Origin: Cohnella terricola
GTDB taxonomy: Bacteria > Bacillota > Bacilli > Paenibacillales > Paenibacillaceae
Direction: 5' to 3'
DNA length: 64,000 nucleotides
NCBI RefSeq assembly: GCF_007786475.1
Contig: NZ_VNJJ01000021.1
Coordinates: 1 to 64,000 of the forward strand
The notes beneath the pieces were generated by a model. It was not told where the DNA came from. It did no database searches and saw nothing but the letters and a program-made list of their open reading frames with translations. Made by a program: the position numbers and the translations under genes. Numbering within the stretch: position 1 is the first letter of the stretch; every line of letters begins with the position of its first letter. Shown piece after piece: positions 44,135-53,284 of the stretch.

Positions 44135-44827
44135 TTAGCGATATGCCGCCGCGTTAACGCGAGCGCCTGGTCCCATCGTCGAGGATACCGCGATGTTCTT
44201 CAGGTAAATACCTTTGGAGGATGCTGGTTTTGCGCGGTTCAACGCGTCGATCAGAGCTTTCAGGTTGTCGTTGAGCTTCTCAGCGTCGAACGATACCTTG
44301 CCGATCGGAGCGTGAATTTGTCCTTGCTTATCCAGACGGTATTCGATTTTACCGGCTTTGATCTCGGCGATTGCTTTCGCAACATCGTTCGTTACGGTGC
44401 CCGCCTTAGGGTTAGGCATCAAACCTTTACCCCCGAGAATACGGCCGAGTTTACCAACTTCGCCCATCATGTCCGGAGTAGCGACGCAGACGTCGAACTC
44501 GAACCATCCTTGTTGGATTTTGTTGATGAGGTCGGCATCCCCTACGTAGTCCGCTCCAGCAGCTTCAGCTTCTTTCAGCTTTTCGCCTTTTGCGAATACG
44601 AGGACGCGTTGCGTTTTGCCGGTGCCGTGAGGCAGGACGACTACGCCACGCACTGCTTGGTCTTGCTTTCTCGGATCGACGCCGAGACGGACGGCAGCTT
44701 CGACGGTTTCGTCGAATTTGGCCGTTGCCGCTTTCTTCACGAGCTCGATCGCTTCCAACGATTCGTAGGTTGCGTCGCGGTCGATCAGCTTTGCGGACTC
44801 ATTGTACTTCTTACCGTGTTTAGCCAA
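44135..44827 (-). CDS. rplA: 50S ribosomal protein L1
   Basis: This L1-stalk protein, 230 aa, begins (M)[20 protein letters not shown] and has [20 protein letters not shown] and [20 protein letters not shown]. The start is TTG with GGAGGAG 8 nt upstream, in agreement with the family start. A longer in-frame ATG 12 codons earlier overlaps the ribosome site. Located between rplK and the rplJ promoter. Confidence 0.98.
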   Translation of the reverse strand: MAKHGKKYNESAKLIDRDATYESLEAIELVKKAATAKFDETVEAAVRLGVDPRKQDQAVRGVVVLPHGTGKTQRVLVFAKGEKLKEAEAAGADYVGDADLINKIQQGWFEFDVCVATPDMMGEVGKLGRILGGKGLMPNPKAGTVTNDVAKAIAEIKAGKIEYRLDKQGQIHAPIGKVSFDAEKLNDNLKALIDALNRAKPASSKGIYLKNIAVSSTMGPGARVNAAAYR

Positions 44828-44951
44828 GTTGTTCTCCTCCTTTTGTGGTTTTAACGGTTTCAATCCAAGTTCCCGGGAACGGGAACGACAGGATCTCCTC
44901 CCACGCGCGGTTCAAGCGAACCGCTCCGCGCTATCTCAAGGACAGCGACGA

Positions 44952-45377
44952 TTAGTCTTCGATCGTAACGCCCATGCTGCGGGCAGTACCTTCGACCATG
45001 CGCATAGCCGCTTCAACGGATGCCGCATTCAAGTCTTGCATTTTTTGCTCAGCGATTTCGCGTACTTTGGCGCGTTTCACAGTAGCGACTTTCTTCTTGT
45101 TCGGCTCGCCGGATCCTTTTTGGATACCTGCTGCGACGCGAAGCAATACCGCTGCCGGAGGCGTCTTCGTCTCGAACGTAAAGGAACGATCCTCGAATAC
45201 GGAGATAACGACTGGAATGACCAGACCCGCTTGATCCGCAGTGCGAGCATTGAACTCTTTACAGAATTGCATGATGTTAACGCCAGCTTGACCAAGCGCA
45301 GGACCGATCGGCGGCGCAGGGTTCGCTTTACCCGCATTAACTTGCAACTTTACCAGCTTGATGACTTTCTTTGCCAT
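44952..45377 (-). CDS. rplK: 50S ribosomal protein L11
   Basis: This GTPase-centre protein is also the sensor partner for RelA-type stringent factors. It has [20 protein letters not shown] (the flexible loop with the thiostrepton-site prolines) and [20 protein letters not shown]. The 141-aa start [10 protein letters not shown] is supported by GGAGGTG upstream. Confidence 0.99.
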   Translation of the reverse strand: MAKKVIKLVKLQVNAGKANPAPPIGPALGQAGVNIMQFCKEFNARTADQAGLVIPVVISVFEDRSFTFETKTPPAAVLLRVAAGIQKGSGEPNKKKVATVKRAKVREIAEQKMQDLNAASVEAAMRMVEGTARSMGVTIED

Positions 45378-45463
45378 GTTGCACACCTCCCTGACCCATA
45401 ATGCGGTTTAACGGAACTCTCGTTCCTCCCGCTCTTTCAAGAAACCCAATACTTCAAAGATAC

Positions 45464-45997
45464 TTATACCTTCTCCACTTGAGTGAAATCCAACTCAACC
45501 GGGGTTTCCCTGCCAAACATGTTGACATGAACCTTAAGCTTGCTCTTGTCGGGCAGAATCTCTTCGATGGACCCGACGAAATTAGCGAAAGGTCCGACTT
45601 TGACGCGAACGTTCTCTTTCAGTTCGTACTCGACGACCGGCTTTGGCTCGTCCATGCCCATATGACGCAGAATGCCTTCCACTTCATCCGGCAGCAGAGC
45701 CGTCGGTTTCGATCCCGAACCTGTGGAGCCGACAAATCCGGTTACGCCCGGAGTGTTGCGCACCACATACCAAGAATCGTCCGTTTGGATCATCTCCACA
45801 AGAACATAGCCAGGATATACTTTGCGCATAACCGACTTTTTCTTGCCGTCCTTGTTGACGATCTCTTCTTCCATCGGAACAAGCACGCGGAAGATTTTGT
45901 CTTGCATACCCATAGATTCCACGCGTTTCTCCAGATTCGCTTTAACCTTGTTCTCGTATCCGGAGTACGTGTGCACTACATACCATCTCTTCTCCAT
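45464..45997 (-). CDS. nusG: transcription antitermination factor NusG
   Basis: This links RNA polymerase to Rho and the ribosome, and in Firmicutes also mediates sequence-specific pausing. The NGN domain starts EKRWYVVHTYSGYENKVKAN and has PGYVLVEMIQTDDSWYVVRN. The C-terminal KOW domain has VRVKVGPFANFVGSIEEI. The 177-aa length matches Bacillus NusG. It follows secE closely, as usual. Confidence 0.99.
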   Translation of the reverse strand: MEKRWYVVHTYSGYENKVKANLEKRVESMGMQDKIFRVLVPMEEEIVNKDGKKKSVMRKVYPGYVLVEMIQTDDSWYVVRNTPGVTGFVGSTGSGSKPTALLPDEVEGILRHMGMDEPKPVVEYELKENVRVKVGPFANFVGSIEEILPDKSKLKVHVNMFGRETPVELDFTQVEKV

Positions 45998-46022
45998 GGA
46001 AAAGCCACCTTTGGTTCCTGCG

Positions 46023-46232
46023 TCAGATGATCATATCGACGAGGGATGAAATACCGATGTCCAGCACCCAGAAGTAGATCGTTACCAGAATCACGGTCAC
46101 GATGACGATGACTGTGTAGCTAACGAGTTCTTTCCGGTTGGGCCAACGGACTTTCTTTAGTTCGTTCCAGCTATCGGCAAAAAACGAAAAAAAGGACCCA
46201 AAGTTTTGTTTCATTTTGGCCAGGAAAGTCAC
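46023..46232 (-). CDS. secE: protein translocase subunit SecE
   Basis: This single-spanning SecE of 69 aa has the conserved WNELKKVRWPNRKELVSYT amphipathic segment and one membrane helix. The ATG at 46238 lies only 1 nt from AGGAGG, so the GTG two codons in, with 7-nt spacing, is the likely start. Placed between rpmG and nusG. Confidence 0.95.
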   Translation of the reverse strand: MTFLAKMKQNFGSFFSFFADSWNELKKVRWPNRKELVSYTVIVIVTVILVTIYFWVLDIGISSLVDMII

Positions 46233-46250
46233 GTTCATACCTCCTAGGAG

Positions 46251-46400
46251 TTAGCGCGTTTCGCGATGAGGAGTATGTTCATTGCAAAATTTGCAGAACT
46301 TCTTCAACTCGATGCGATCGGCGTGAGTCCGTTTATTCTTGCTCGACGTGTAGTTCCGTTGCTTGCAGCTTGTGCAAGCCAGCGTGATGATCACCCGCAT
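46251..46400 (-). CDS. rpmG: 50S ribosomal protein L33 (zinc form)
   Basis: This 49-aa protein begins [20 protein letters not shown] and has two CxxC pairs (CTSC, CKFC) that bind zinc. GGGAGG precedes the ATG. It lies upstream of secE-nusG exactly as rpmGB does in Bacillus. It was translated by hand because it is too short for common ORF thresholds. Confidence 0.98.
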   Translation of the reverse strand: MRVIITLACTSCKQRNYTSSKNKRTHADRIELKKFCKFCNEHTPHRETR

Positions 46401-46584
46401 CCCTTCCACCTCCCGGGATCATGACTTCATAAAAATACAACCATTCGGCGGAAACTCCAGCTTGGCGAACCAAGGCTGAGTTTGAAATTGCGTCCCAATG
46501 GCACGCCATCAAGACAACAATTCCTGGTGTTTCGCCGATGATTCAGAGCCAGCGCATAAGAAACCACGTTAAGGTTACTAAAAT

Positions 46585-46613
46585 AATTTATCACAGGGGG
46601 AAATCGATGTCAA
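46585..46613 (-). promoter_or_regulatory. sigma-A promoter of rpmG-secE-nusG-rplK-rplA
   Basis: TTGACA-N17-TAAATT on the minus strand has a consensus -35 and exact spacing. The resulting leader to rpmG is about 178 nt. It explains the 324-nt gene-free interval between rpmG and the aldehyde dehydrogenase gene. A 34-codon open frame on the opposite strand overlaps it and is considered spurious. Confidence 0.8.
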
Positions 46614-46724
46614 CGAAAACCGTCGCAACCCGCCTAATACCATTCTTCCAAATTACGCTCTATTTAACCATTCGCACCCAAAATACTTTTGCAGCCGATG
46701 AATTCCGATAGAGAGGATTCTTCT

Positions 46725-48152
46725 TTATAGCCGTTGCTTGTTAATGACGACAAGTTTCATCTCTGTCATTTCCTCGACCGCGTACTTGACGCCTTCCCGT
46801 CCCGTTCCGCTTTCCTTCACGCCGCCGTAAGGCATATGATCGACCCGAAAAGTCGGAATGTCATTGATGATCACGCCGCCTACGCGCAGCTGCTCAGCCG
46901 CGAACAGTGCGGTATTCAGATCTTTCGTGTAGATGCCGGCCTGAAGTCCGTATCTCGAATCGTTCACCTGATCGATCGCCTCTTCCACGGACTTGACTTT
47001 GCCGATCACGACGATAGGCGCGAACGCCTCCCGGCAGACGACCTTGAGCTCGCGGGCCGCTTCCGTAATGACCGTCGGCCCTAGCACGCCGTCTTTGATC
47101 GTTCCGCCCGTCAGAACGCGGGCGCCGCCGGAGACCGCTTCTTCGATCCATGACAAAGCCCGTTCCGATTCCCTGCCGGAGATGAGCGCGGACAGATCGG
47201 TCAGCGGATCGAGGGGATCGCCTTGCTTGAGCTTGCCGGCCGCTTCGGCGAACTTGCTTACGAAACTCTCGTAAATTTCTTCGTGCACGTAAATGCGCTG
47301 CAAGGAAATGCAGACTTGCCCCTGATTGGAGAACGCCCCCGTTACGCATCGCGGCACGATCGCATCCGGATCGACGTCCTTGTCGACGATCAGGGCCGCG
47401 TTCGAGCCCAGCTCCAGCGTAACCCGTTTAAGCCCCGCTTTGTTGCGGATGCCGATGCCCACTTCGGGGCTTCCCGTAAAGGTCACCATCGCAACCCGAT
47501 CGTCCTCCACGATCCGGTTGCCGACGACGCCGCCCGGCCCGGGAACGATATTCAGCGCGCCCGCCGGCAACCCCGCCTCCTGCAGGAGCTCGGCGATGAA
47601 ATAGGCGGACAATGGCGTCTGCGAAGCCGGCTTCAATACGATCGTGTTGCCAGCCGCGATCGCTGGACCGATCTTGTGGGCGACCAGATTAAAAGGGAAG
47701 TTGAAAGGCGTAATCGCCCCGATCACGCCTGTCGGCTCTCGCACGGTGTATGCTATTCTGCCTTCTCCCCCCGGAGCGGCATCCATCGGAATCGTCTCGC
47801 CGTGGATTCTTTTGGCTTCTTCGGCGGCGAACTTGTACGTCTGCACGGTGCGGGCGATCTCGGCTTTACCCGTCGTAACGGGTTTCGCCGCCTCGAGCGC
47901 AAGCAGGCGCGCCGCTTCGTCCGATCTTATCTCCAACAACGAGGCGAGCTTCTCCAGGATCGCGGCTCTTTCATGAGCCGGCATGCGCGCCATAACGGCT
48001 CTGGCTTCATAGGCTGCTAGAATCGCTTCGTCCGTTTCCTCTTCGTCCGCGACGGGAATCTCGGCGAGGGTCTCCCCCGTATACGGAGAACGCAGCGATT
48101 GATATTTCTTCGCCTCGCGCCATTCTCCCCCGATAAACAAATGCTTTCTCAC
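46725..48152 (-). CDS. NAD(P)-dependent aldehyde dehydrogenase
   Basis: A full-length ALDH-superfamily enzyme of 475 aa. The catalytic Cys281 (GQVCIS), general base Glu247 (LELGS, a variant of LELGG), Asn151 (PFNFP) and cofactor-binding Lys174 are all present. The sequence is closest in style to lactaldehyde/y4uC-type dehydrogenases, but the substrate cannot be assigned. The start is GTG behind AGGAGGAGGG. The gene interrupts the usual sigH-rpmG adjacency, and its codon use looks more GC-rich than that of the adjacent ribosomal genes, although highly expressed genes are a biased comparison. Confidence 0.9.
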   Translation of the reverse strand: MRKHLFIGGEWREAKKYQSLRSPYTGETLAEIPVADEEETDEAILAAYEARAVMARMPAHERAAILEKLASLLEIRSDEAARLLALEAAKPVTTGKAEIARTVQTYKFAAEEAKRIHGETIPMDAAPGGEGRIAYTVREPTGVIGAITPFNFPFNLVAHKIGPAIAAGNTIVLKPASQTPLSAYFIAELLQEAGLPAGALNIVPGPGGVVGNRIVEDDRVAMVTFTGSPEVGIGIRNKAGLKRVTLELGSNAALIVDKDVDPDAIVPRCVTGAFSNQGQVCISLQRIYVHEEIYESFVSKFAEAAGKLKQGDPLDPLTDLSALISGRESERALSWIEEAVSGGARVLTGGTIKDGVLGPTVITEAARELKVVCREAFAPIVVIGKVKSVEEAIDQVNDSRYGLQAGIYTKDLNTALFAAEQLRVGGVIINDIPTFRVDHMPYGGVKESGTGREGVKYAVEEMTEMKLVVINKQRL

Positions 48153-48212
48153 GAGCTCCCTCCTCCTTATTTCGCAACGGCCTGGGAACAGAATGTAGTT
48201 TCCCTAATAAAA

Positions 48213-48242
48213 ATTAAAAAAGCAGCTCGTAGGGCGGCTGCC
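48213..48242 (-). terminator. weak intrinsic terminator after sigH
   Basis: On the minus strand GGCAGC and GCTGC can pair across a 10-nt loop, followed by TTTTTTAATTTTT. The stem is short, so partial read-through into the aldehyde dehydrogenase gene is plausible. Confidence 0.5.
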
Positions 48243-48267
48243 GTCTTGTTCAGTCCTATATATCTGC

Positions 48268-48915
48268 TTATACGATGTCCCGCACTTCAAGATACCGTTC
48301 GAGCTTGCGTTTCACCCGTTGGAGAGCGTTGTCGATCGACTTCACATGACGGTCGAGATCAACGGCAATCTCCTGGTACGAGCGTCCGTCCAAGTATAGC
48401 ATTAGCACCTTGCGCTCGAGATCGCTAAGAATCTCGGTCATCTTATCCTCAAGGCCGTAGAATTCCTCTTGATTGATGATCATTTCCTCAGGATCGCATA
48501 CTCTCGAACCGCAAATGACATCCAGAAGCGTTCGGTCGGAATCTTCGTCGTAGATCGGTTTATCTAAAGATACGTAGGAGTTCAAAGGAATATGTTTCTG
48601 GCGGGTCGCCGTCTTGATCGCCGTAATAATCTGCCGGGTGATGCACAGCTCGGCAAAAGCCTTGAACGAAGCGAGCTTATCTCCCTTGAAGTCGCGAATC
48701 GCCTTGTAAAGGCCGATCATTCCTTCTTGTACGATATCTTCCCGTTCCGCTCCGATAAGAAAATAAGAACGCGCTTTGGCCCGCACGAAATTACGATATT
48801 TGTTAATGAGGTACTCCAACGCTCCGCTATCGCCCAAACGAACGAACTCAACGATGTCCTCGTCGGCCTTGAAGTCGTAATCAAGCGTTGCCAGCCTCTC
48901 CAAGTCGACGCTCAC
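48268..48915 (-). CDS. sigH: RNA polymerase sigma-H factor
   Basis: This alternative sigma factor governs early stationary-phase and sporulation genes. Region 2 (YRNFVRAKARSYFLIGAERE, DIVQEGMIGLYKAIRDF, AFAELCITRQIITAIKTATR) and region 4 (SYQEIAVDLDRHVKSIDNAL) are strongly Bacillus-like. The start is uncertain: GGAGG is 1 nt from an ATG at 48921 and 7 nt from a GTG at 48915; the GTG is preferred, giving 215 aa. A consensus-like sigma-A promoter lies about 60 nt upstream. Confidence 0.97.
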   Translation of the reverse strand: MSVDLERLATLDYDFKADEDIVEFVRLGDSGALEYLINKYRNFVRAKARSYFLIGAEREDIVQEGMIGLYKAIRDFKGDKLASFKAFAELCITRQIITAIKTATRQKHIPLNSYVSLDKPIYDEDSDRTLLDVICGSRVCDPEEMIINQEEFYGLEDKMTEILSDLERKVLMLYLDGRSYQEIAVDLDRHVKSIDNALQRVKRKLERYLEVRDIV

Positions 48916-48975
48916 GAACATCCCTCCGGTCTGCAATGGCGTACTGGAACCTCTTACTCTACCAAACTTATAATC

Positions 48976-49004
48976 AATATACTTGATCTAGCGCATAGCG
49001 TCAA
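48976..49004 (-). promoter_or_regulatory. sigma-A promoter of sigH
   Basis: TTGACG-N17-TATATT on the minus strand. In B. subtilis sigH transcription is repressed by AbrB; AbrB sites cannot be recognised from sequence alone. Confidence 0.75.
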
Positions 49005-49087
49005 TCAATTTGAGCTTGGCGCCCCCGCGACCAGAATGGTAAAAATGTAATCGGAATCCACATTTCGACATAATCCAACACAGACTG

Positions 49088-49636
49088 TCAGGAATCCCCA
49101 AGTCCTCTCCGCATGCGTTCCAGTCGTTGCTGCACGTCTTCGGGAAGAACGCCTTCAAGCGGATTTTTTTTCAATTGTTTATCGTTCTTGATGGCCGTTT
49201 GGATATCTGTCCGGCTTTGCTTAACCGCATGAAAAAGCTCGCGCGCCGAGACGCGGAGAGCTCCGCGTCCGAACGCCACGTGCTGTTCGACCAGATCGGA
49301 AGTGGCCACGTATATATCGCGCTTCACCGACGTCCACTCTCCGACCAACCGTTCGATGCATTCGTCCGCGGTCTCGCGCTCGCGAGTGTATACGACGCTG
49401 AATTTCTTCCGATGTCGATATTCCACGCCCGCCCCGGATACGCGGAAGGCGTCGAAAACGACAATCAGGATAAGCCCAGCGTAACTCTGATAATCGGAAA
49501 GCATGTCCAGCAGCCGATCTCTCGCATCTTCCAGCTTCTCTTCCTTGAGTTCGGCCAATTCCGGCCAAGCTCCGATCATGTTGTAGCCGTCGACGAGCAG
49601 AACGTCTTCCTTCTGGAACATTCTCCGGTCACGCAT
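49088..49636 (-). CDS. rae1: Rae1-type NYN-domain ribosome-dependent endonuclease
   Basis: This PIN-like NYN-domain protein (YacP in B. subtilis) cleaves certain mRNAs in the ribosomal A site. The N-terminal LLVDGYNMIGAWPEL carries the first catalytic Asp, with further acidic positions in IVVFDAFRVSGAG and TADECIERLV. The length is 182 aa. It overlaps rlmB by 8 nt (ATGCGTGA), showing coupled translation. The activity is inferred from the B. subtilis orthologue. Confidence 0.92.
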   Translation of the reverse strand: MRDRRMFQKEDVLLVDGYNMIGAWPELAELKEEKLEDARDRLLDMLSDYQSYAGLILIVVFDAFRVSGAGVEYRHRKKFSVVYTRERETADECIERLVGEWTSVKRDIYVATSDLVEQHVAFGRGALRVSARELFHAVKQSRTDIQTAIKNDKQLKKNPLEGVLPEDVQQRLERMRRGLGDS

Positions 49637-50543
49637 GATCCGATTCGATACCCGCCTGCGCCGCGCCTCTTTTCTTCAGAGCAGCCTGCTGACGCTGGCG
49701 AACGACCTCGTACAAGATGACGCCGGTCGCGACGGAAGCGTTCAGCGAGTTGATCTGTCCGACCATCGGAAGCGACAAAATAAAATCGCATCTTTCTTTA
49801 ACGAGCCTGGATAGGCCCTGTCCTTCGTTGCCGATGACGATAGCGAGCGGTCCGGTCAGGTTCGACTCATAGAAGCCTTCCTTGGCGCCGACATCCGCGC
49901 CTGCGATCCACAAGCCCGCTTCCTTCAGCTTCTCCATCGTTTGCACCAGATTCGCGACTCTCGCGACCGGCACGTATTCCACCGCTCCGGCCGACGTTTT
50001 GGCGACGACCGCCGTCAGCCCCGCGCTGCGGCGCTTTGGAACGATCACGCCGTGTACGCCGGTGCAATCGGCTGTACGAAGAATCGAGCCCAAGTTATGA
50101 GGGTCCTCGATCTCGTCGAGCAGCACGATCAAGGGATCTTCGCCCCGCTCCGCCGCTCGTGCCAGCAGCTCGTCCACGTCCGCATAGGAGACCGCCGCCG
50201 CTTGCGCGACCACGCCCTGGTGCTGCATATCCGGAACTAGCCGGTCTAGCTTGCTCTTATCCACTTGCTGCACGACGATGCCCCGGGCTTTCGCCTCGTC
50301 CATAATCGGCTGCACGAGTGAACGCTGCGCTTGATTGGACATAAATATTTTGTTGATCGAGCGGCCTGCCTTGAGAGCCTCTAGCACAGGATGCTTGCCG
50401 GCCACGTACTCTTCGGCAGAGCCCTCCGAATAGGGTTCCACGAATGGCTCGTCGTGTTTACGATCGCCCTTGGCATGCGGTTTCGAGTTGCCGGAGGAAC
50501 GGTTGCCGCCCGGCGATCTCGGATGATTATTGCCCATGTTCAT
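49629..50543 (-). CDS. rlmB: 23S rRNA (guanosine-2'-O-)-methyltransferase RlmB
   Basis: This TrmH-type SPOUT methyltransferase expected to modify G2251-equivalent of 23S rRNA has an N-terminal substrate-binding domain (EYVAGKHPVLEALKAGRSIN) after a Ser/Gly/Asn/His-rich disordered head of about 40 residues. The knot motifs DPHNLGSILRTAD, IGNEGQGLS and SLNASVATG are all intact. It is part of the cysS-mrnC-rlmB-rae1 cluster typical of Firmicutes. Confidence 0.96.
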   Translation of the reverse strand: MNMGNNHPRSPGGNRSSGNSKPHAKGDRKHDEPFVEPYSEGSAEEYVAGKHPVLEALKAGRSINKIFMSNQAQRSLVQPIMDEAKARGIVVQQVDKSKLDRLVPDMQHQGVVAQAAAVSYADVDELLARAAERGEDPLIVLLDEIEDPHNLGSILRTADCTGVHGVIVPKRRSAGLTAVVAKTSAGAVEYVPVARVANLVQTMEKLKEAGLWIAGADVGAKEGFYESNLTGPLAIVIGNEGQGLSRLVKERCDFILSLPMVGQINSLNASVATGVILYEVVRQRQQAALKKRGAAQAGIESDHA

Positions 50544-50556
50544 CTTCCTTTATCGT

Positions 50557-50994
50557 TTAATGCGCTTCGGAGAAGGCCATATCGATCAGCTGCTCCAAGC
50601 GCTCTTTTTCTCCTTTGTAGTACAAGTAGCCGACCAAGCATTCCAAAGCGGTCGCATGGCGGTAGTCGCCGGGGTCGGCGTTTCTCGGCGGCTGGCCGGA
50701 TTTCGTATTCCGCCCCCTGCGGACGATGTCCGATTCCTCCTCTGTGAGATGAGGCATCCAGCGTTGAAGAAGCTTCGCCTGAGCGGCGGCGGACACGTAG
50801 CCGGTGGCTGCCCGGTGCAACTCGTGGGGCTTTCGGTTATAGCCCGCCACGAGCCGCTGCCGGATATAGATCTCGAAAACCGCGTCTCCGACATACGCCA
50901 GAACGATTGGAGACAGCAAATGGACGGGAACGTCCTCGGGAACGACAGGCGAAATAACGGGCGGCTGAGCTGGACTCACTGCACGTTCCGTCAT
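50557..50994 (-). CDS. mrnC: Mini-ribonuclease 3
   Basis: This is a minimal RNase III domain without a dsRNA-binding domain that matures 23S rRNA ends in Bacillus. It has LSPIVLAYVGDAVFEIYIRQ with the catalytic acidic pair, and ALECLVGYLYYKGEKERL near the C-terminus. The ATG at 50994 overlaps the cysS stop codon (ATGA); the longer TTG frame is less likely. It is 145 aa long. Confidence 0.96.
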   Translation of the reverse strand: MTERAVSPAQPPVISPVVPEDVPVHLLSPIVLAYVGDAVFEIYIRQRLVAGYNRKPHELHRAATGYVSAAAQAKLLQRWMPHLTEEESDIVRRGRNTKSGQPPRNADPGDYRHATALECLVGYLYYKGEKERLEQLIDMAFSEAH

Positions 50995-52403
50995 TTGCGC
51001 CGCCAACGGATGCCTTGCGGCGTGTCTTCGAGCAGAATGCCCCGTTCCGCGAGCAGATCTCGGATCTCGTCCGCCCGGGCGAAATTGCGGTTGGCGCGGG
51101 CCAGCGTCCGCTCGGCGATCAGCGCGTCCACCTCTTCGTCCAACAGGCCCGCTTCCTCTTCCGAAGGCAACAAGCCGAGGACGCCGTTCATCTCCGCGAT
51201 CAAGTCGAGAATGAACAGCAGGTCCGACTCGCTGACCGCTTCCCGCTGCAAATACGCATTAACTTCGGATACGACGCCGAACCAGGCCGTAATCGCGTCC
51301 GGTGTGCTGAAGTCGTCCTGCATGCGGGAATGGAAATCCGCTCTATGCTGCTCTAGGCGCGAACGAAGACCCTCGTTTGCCGGTAGGGATAAGCTCCCCT
51401 TAGCCACGGTCGAAAGCCGGTGCTTTACGTTGTCGCGGTTGTTCGTCAATCTTTCCACGCTGTTGTTCGCTTGCCGGATTGTCTCGTCGCTGAAGTTCAG
51501 CGGGCTGCGGTAGTGTGTCGCCAGCATCAGATATCGAATCGCGTAACGGCTCGTATTTTTCAACAATTGCCTTACGTTTATGCCGTTGCCGAGCGACTTC
51601 GACATTTTCTCGTTATTGATATTGACGAATCCGTTGTGCATCCAATAGCGGGATAACGGTTCGCCAGTGAGCGATTCGGATTGGGCGATCTCGCACTCGT
51701 GATGCGGGAACTGCAGATCGTGTCCGCCGCCGTGAATATCGAGCGTGTCGCCCGCGAATTTGCGAACCATCGCGGAGCATTCGATATGCCAACCGGGACG
51801 TCCTTCGCCCCATGGGCTGGACCAATGGATCTCGCCTGGTTTGGCTGCTTTCCAGAGCACGAAGTCCTGTGGATTCTCCTTGCGCTCGTCGACGTCGATC
51901 CGGATGCCGTATTGCAATTCGTCCAGGTTTTTGTGGGAGAGCTTGCCGTATTCCGGAAATGTGCTCGTGCGGAAATAGACGTCCCCACCGCTTTCGTAAG
52001 CTTTGCCCTGTTCCACCAGCTCGCCGATGAACGCTACGATTTCCTCGATCGTCTCGGTGACCCTAGGCGCCACAGTAGGCGTCTTGGCACCTAGCGCTTC
52101 GCGGTCTTCTTTGAAGGCGGCGATGAACTTCTCCGCTAGCTCGGGCACGGTGATTCCCATCTCCGCCGCTTTGCGGATCATTTTGTCGTCGACGTCCGTA
52201 TAGTTCACGATGTAATTGACATCGAATCCGACCGCTTCCAAGTAGCGTCTGACGACGTCGAAGAAGATAACCGGACGCGCGTTTCCGATATGGATATAGT
52301 CGTATACGGTCGGCCCGCATACGTACATATTCACCTTTCCCTGTTCGCGAGGAACGAAAGGTTGGAGATCCCGGGTCATGCTATCGTAGATTTTCAAGTT
52401 CAC
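50991..52403 (-). CDS. cysS: cysteinyl-tRNA synthetase
   Basis: Class I synthetase of 470 aa. The HIGH-type motif is in CGPTVYDYIHIGNARP, which also holds the first zinc Cys. The remaining zinc ligands are in IECSAM and HHECEI, and the KMSKS loop is KMSKSLGNG. A GTG start is used. The gene is 6 nt downstream of cysE, and both are under a cysteine T-box, so charging capacity and cysteine synthesis respond together to uncharged tRNA-Cys. Confidence 0.99.
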   Translation of the reverse strand: MNLKIYDSMTRDLQPFVPREQGKVNMYVCGPTVYDYIHIGNARPVIFFDVVRRYLEAVGFDVNYIVNYTDVDDKMIRKAAEMGITVPELAEKFIAAFKEDREALGAKTPTVAPRVTETIEEIVAFIGELVEQGKAYESGGDVYFRTSTFPEYGKLSHKNLDELQYGIRIDVDERKENPQDFVLWKAAKPGEIHWSSPWGEGRPGWHIECSAMVRKFAGDTLDIHGGGHDLQFPHHECEIAQSESLTGEPLSRYWMHNGFVNINNEKMSKSLGNGINVRQLLKNTSRYAIRYLMLATHYRSPLNFSDETIRQANNSVERLTNNRDNVKHRLSTVAKGSLSLPANEGLRSRLEQHRADFHSRMQDDFSTPDAITAWFGVVSEVNAYLQREAVSESDLLFILDLIAEMNGVLGLLPSEEEAGLLDEEVDALIAERTLARANRNFARADEIRDLLAERGILLEDTPQGIRWRRK

Positions 52404-52409
52404 GTTACG

Positions 52410-53237
52410 TTAGCTCCTTTTATTTTCGAGTTCCGGCACGTTGACGGACTCATTCTTCTCTTCCGTTGCGGGGGGATTCGACCGATGCTTGGCGGCGAAT
52501 TCCGGATGCTCGGCCACGCAGGTCGGAATCTCTGGCGTCGGATTGTCATGCTGACCCGCCAGCCCCGATCCGTGCTTTCTGCTCCCGCTAATATCATTTC
52601 CTTTAAGCGCTTCGATCTCGTCTCTAAGCTCGTTGATTTCCTTCTGCATGAAACGGAACGTCTCAATGACCGGGTCCGGCAGACTCGTGTGGTCAAGACG
52701 GTCCCCGATTTTCTTGCCGTTGCGCTTGACGATGCGGCCGGGGATGCCGACGACGGTGCTGTTGGCCGGAACTTCGCGAAGCACGACGGAATTGGCGCCG
52801 ATATTAGAGTAATCCCCCACCGTGAACGATCCGAGTACTTTAGCCCCGGAAGCGATGACGACCCGGTTGCCGATCGTCGGGTGGCGCTTGCCTTTTTCCT
52901 TACCCGTACCGCCAAGCGTGACGCCTTGGTAGATGACGACTTCGTCGCCGATCTCGCACGTTTCGCCGATGACAACGCCCATCCCGTGATCGATAAACAG
53001 CTTCTTGCCGATTCGTGCTCCGGGGTGAATCTCGATACCGGTAAAAAATCGGCTGATCTGCGAAATGACGCGGGCAATGGAAAAGAATCTGCGGCGATAG
53101 AAGAAATGAGCTATACGATGTGCCCAGATCGCGTGCAACCCCGCGTACGTAAACACCACTTCGAACCAGCTTCGGGCAGCGGGGTCATTCTCAAAGACCG
53201 CTTCGATATCCAATTTGACCGTTCTCCATACTCCCAT
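52410..53237 (-). CDS. cysE: serine O-acetyltransferase
   Basis: This makes O-acetylserine, the carbon acceptor for cysteine synthesis. The N-terminal helical part is followed by the left-handed beta-helix with hexapeptide repeats, including [20 protein letters not shown] with the catalytic His and Asp and [17 protein letters not shown]. It is 275 aa, about 50-60 residues longer than usual, owing to a polar, Pro/Glu-rich tail after residue 216 that looks disordered. The tail lacks the C-terminal Ile used by CysE to bind O-acetylserine sulfhydrylase. First gene after the T-box. Confidence 0.96.
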   Translation of the reverse strand: MGVWRTVKLDIEAVFENDPAARSWFEVVFTYAGLHAIWAHRIAHFFYRRRFFSIARVISQISRFFTGIEIHPGARIGKKLFIDHGMGVVIGETCEIGDEVVIYQGVTLGGTGKEKGKRHPTIGNRVVIASGAKVLGSFTVGDYSNIGANSVVLREVPANSTVVGIPGRIVKRNGKKIGDRLDHTSLPDPVIETFRFMQKEINELRDEIEALKGNDISGSRKHGSGLAGQHDNPTPEIPTCVAEHPEFAAKHRSNPPATEEKNESVNVPELENKRS

Positions 53238-53284
53238 GTTCCTTCCCCCCTGTCTCTCTCTCTTTAAGACGCGACTTCGTGAAT

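Noticed and set aside
46607-46711. 34-codon ORF on the plus strand with a GGGGG sequence just upstream, between rpmG and the aldehyde dehydrogenase gene
   Set aside because: It overlaps a consensus sigma-A promoter on the minus strand; the G-run and ATG fall inside that promoter's spacer and -35 region, which explains them better.
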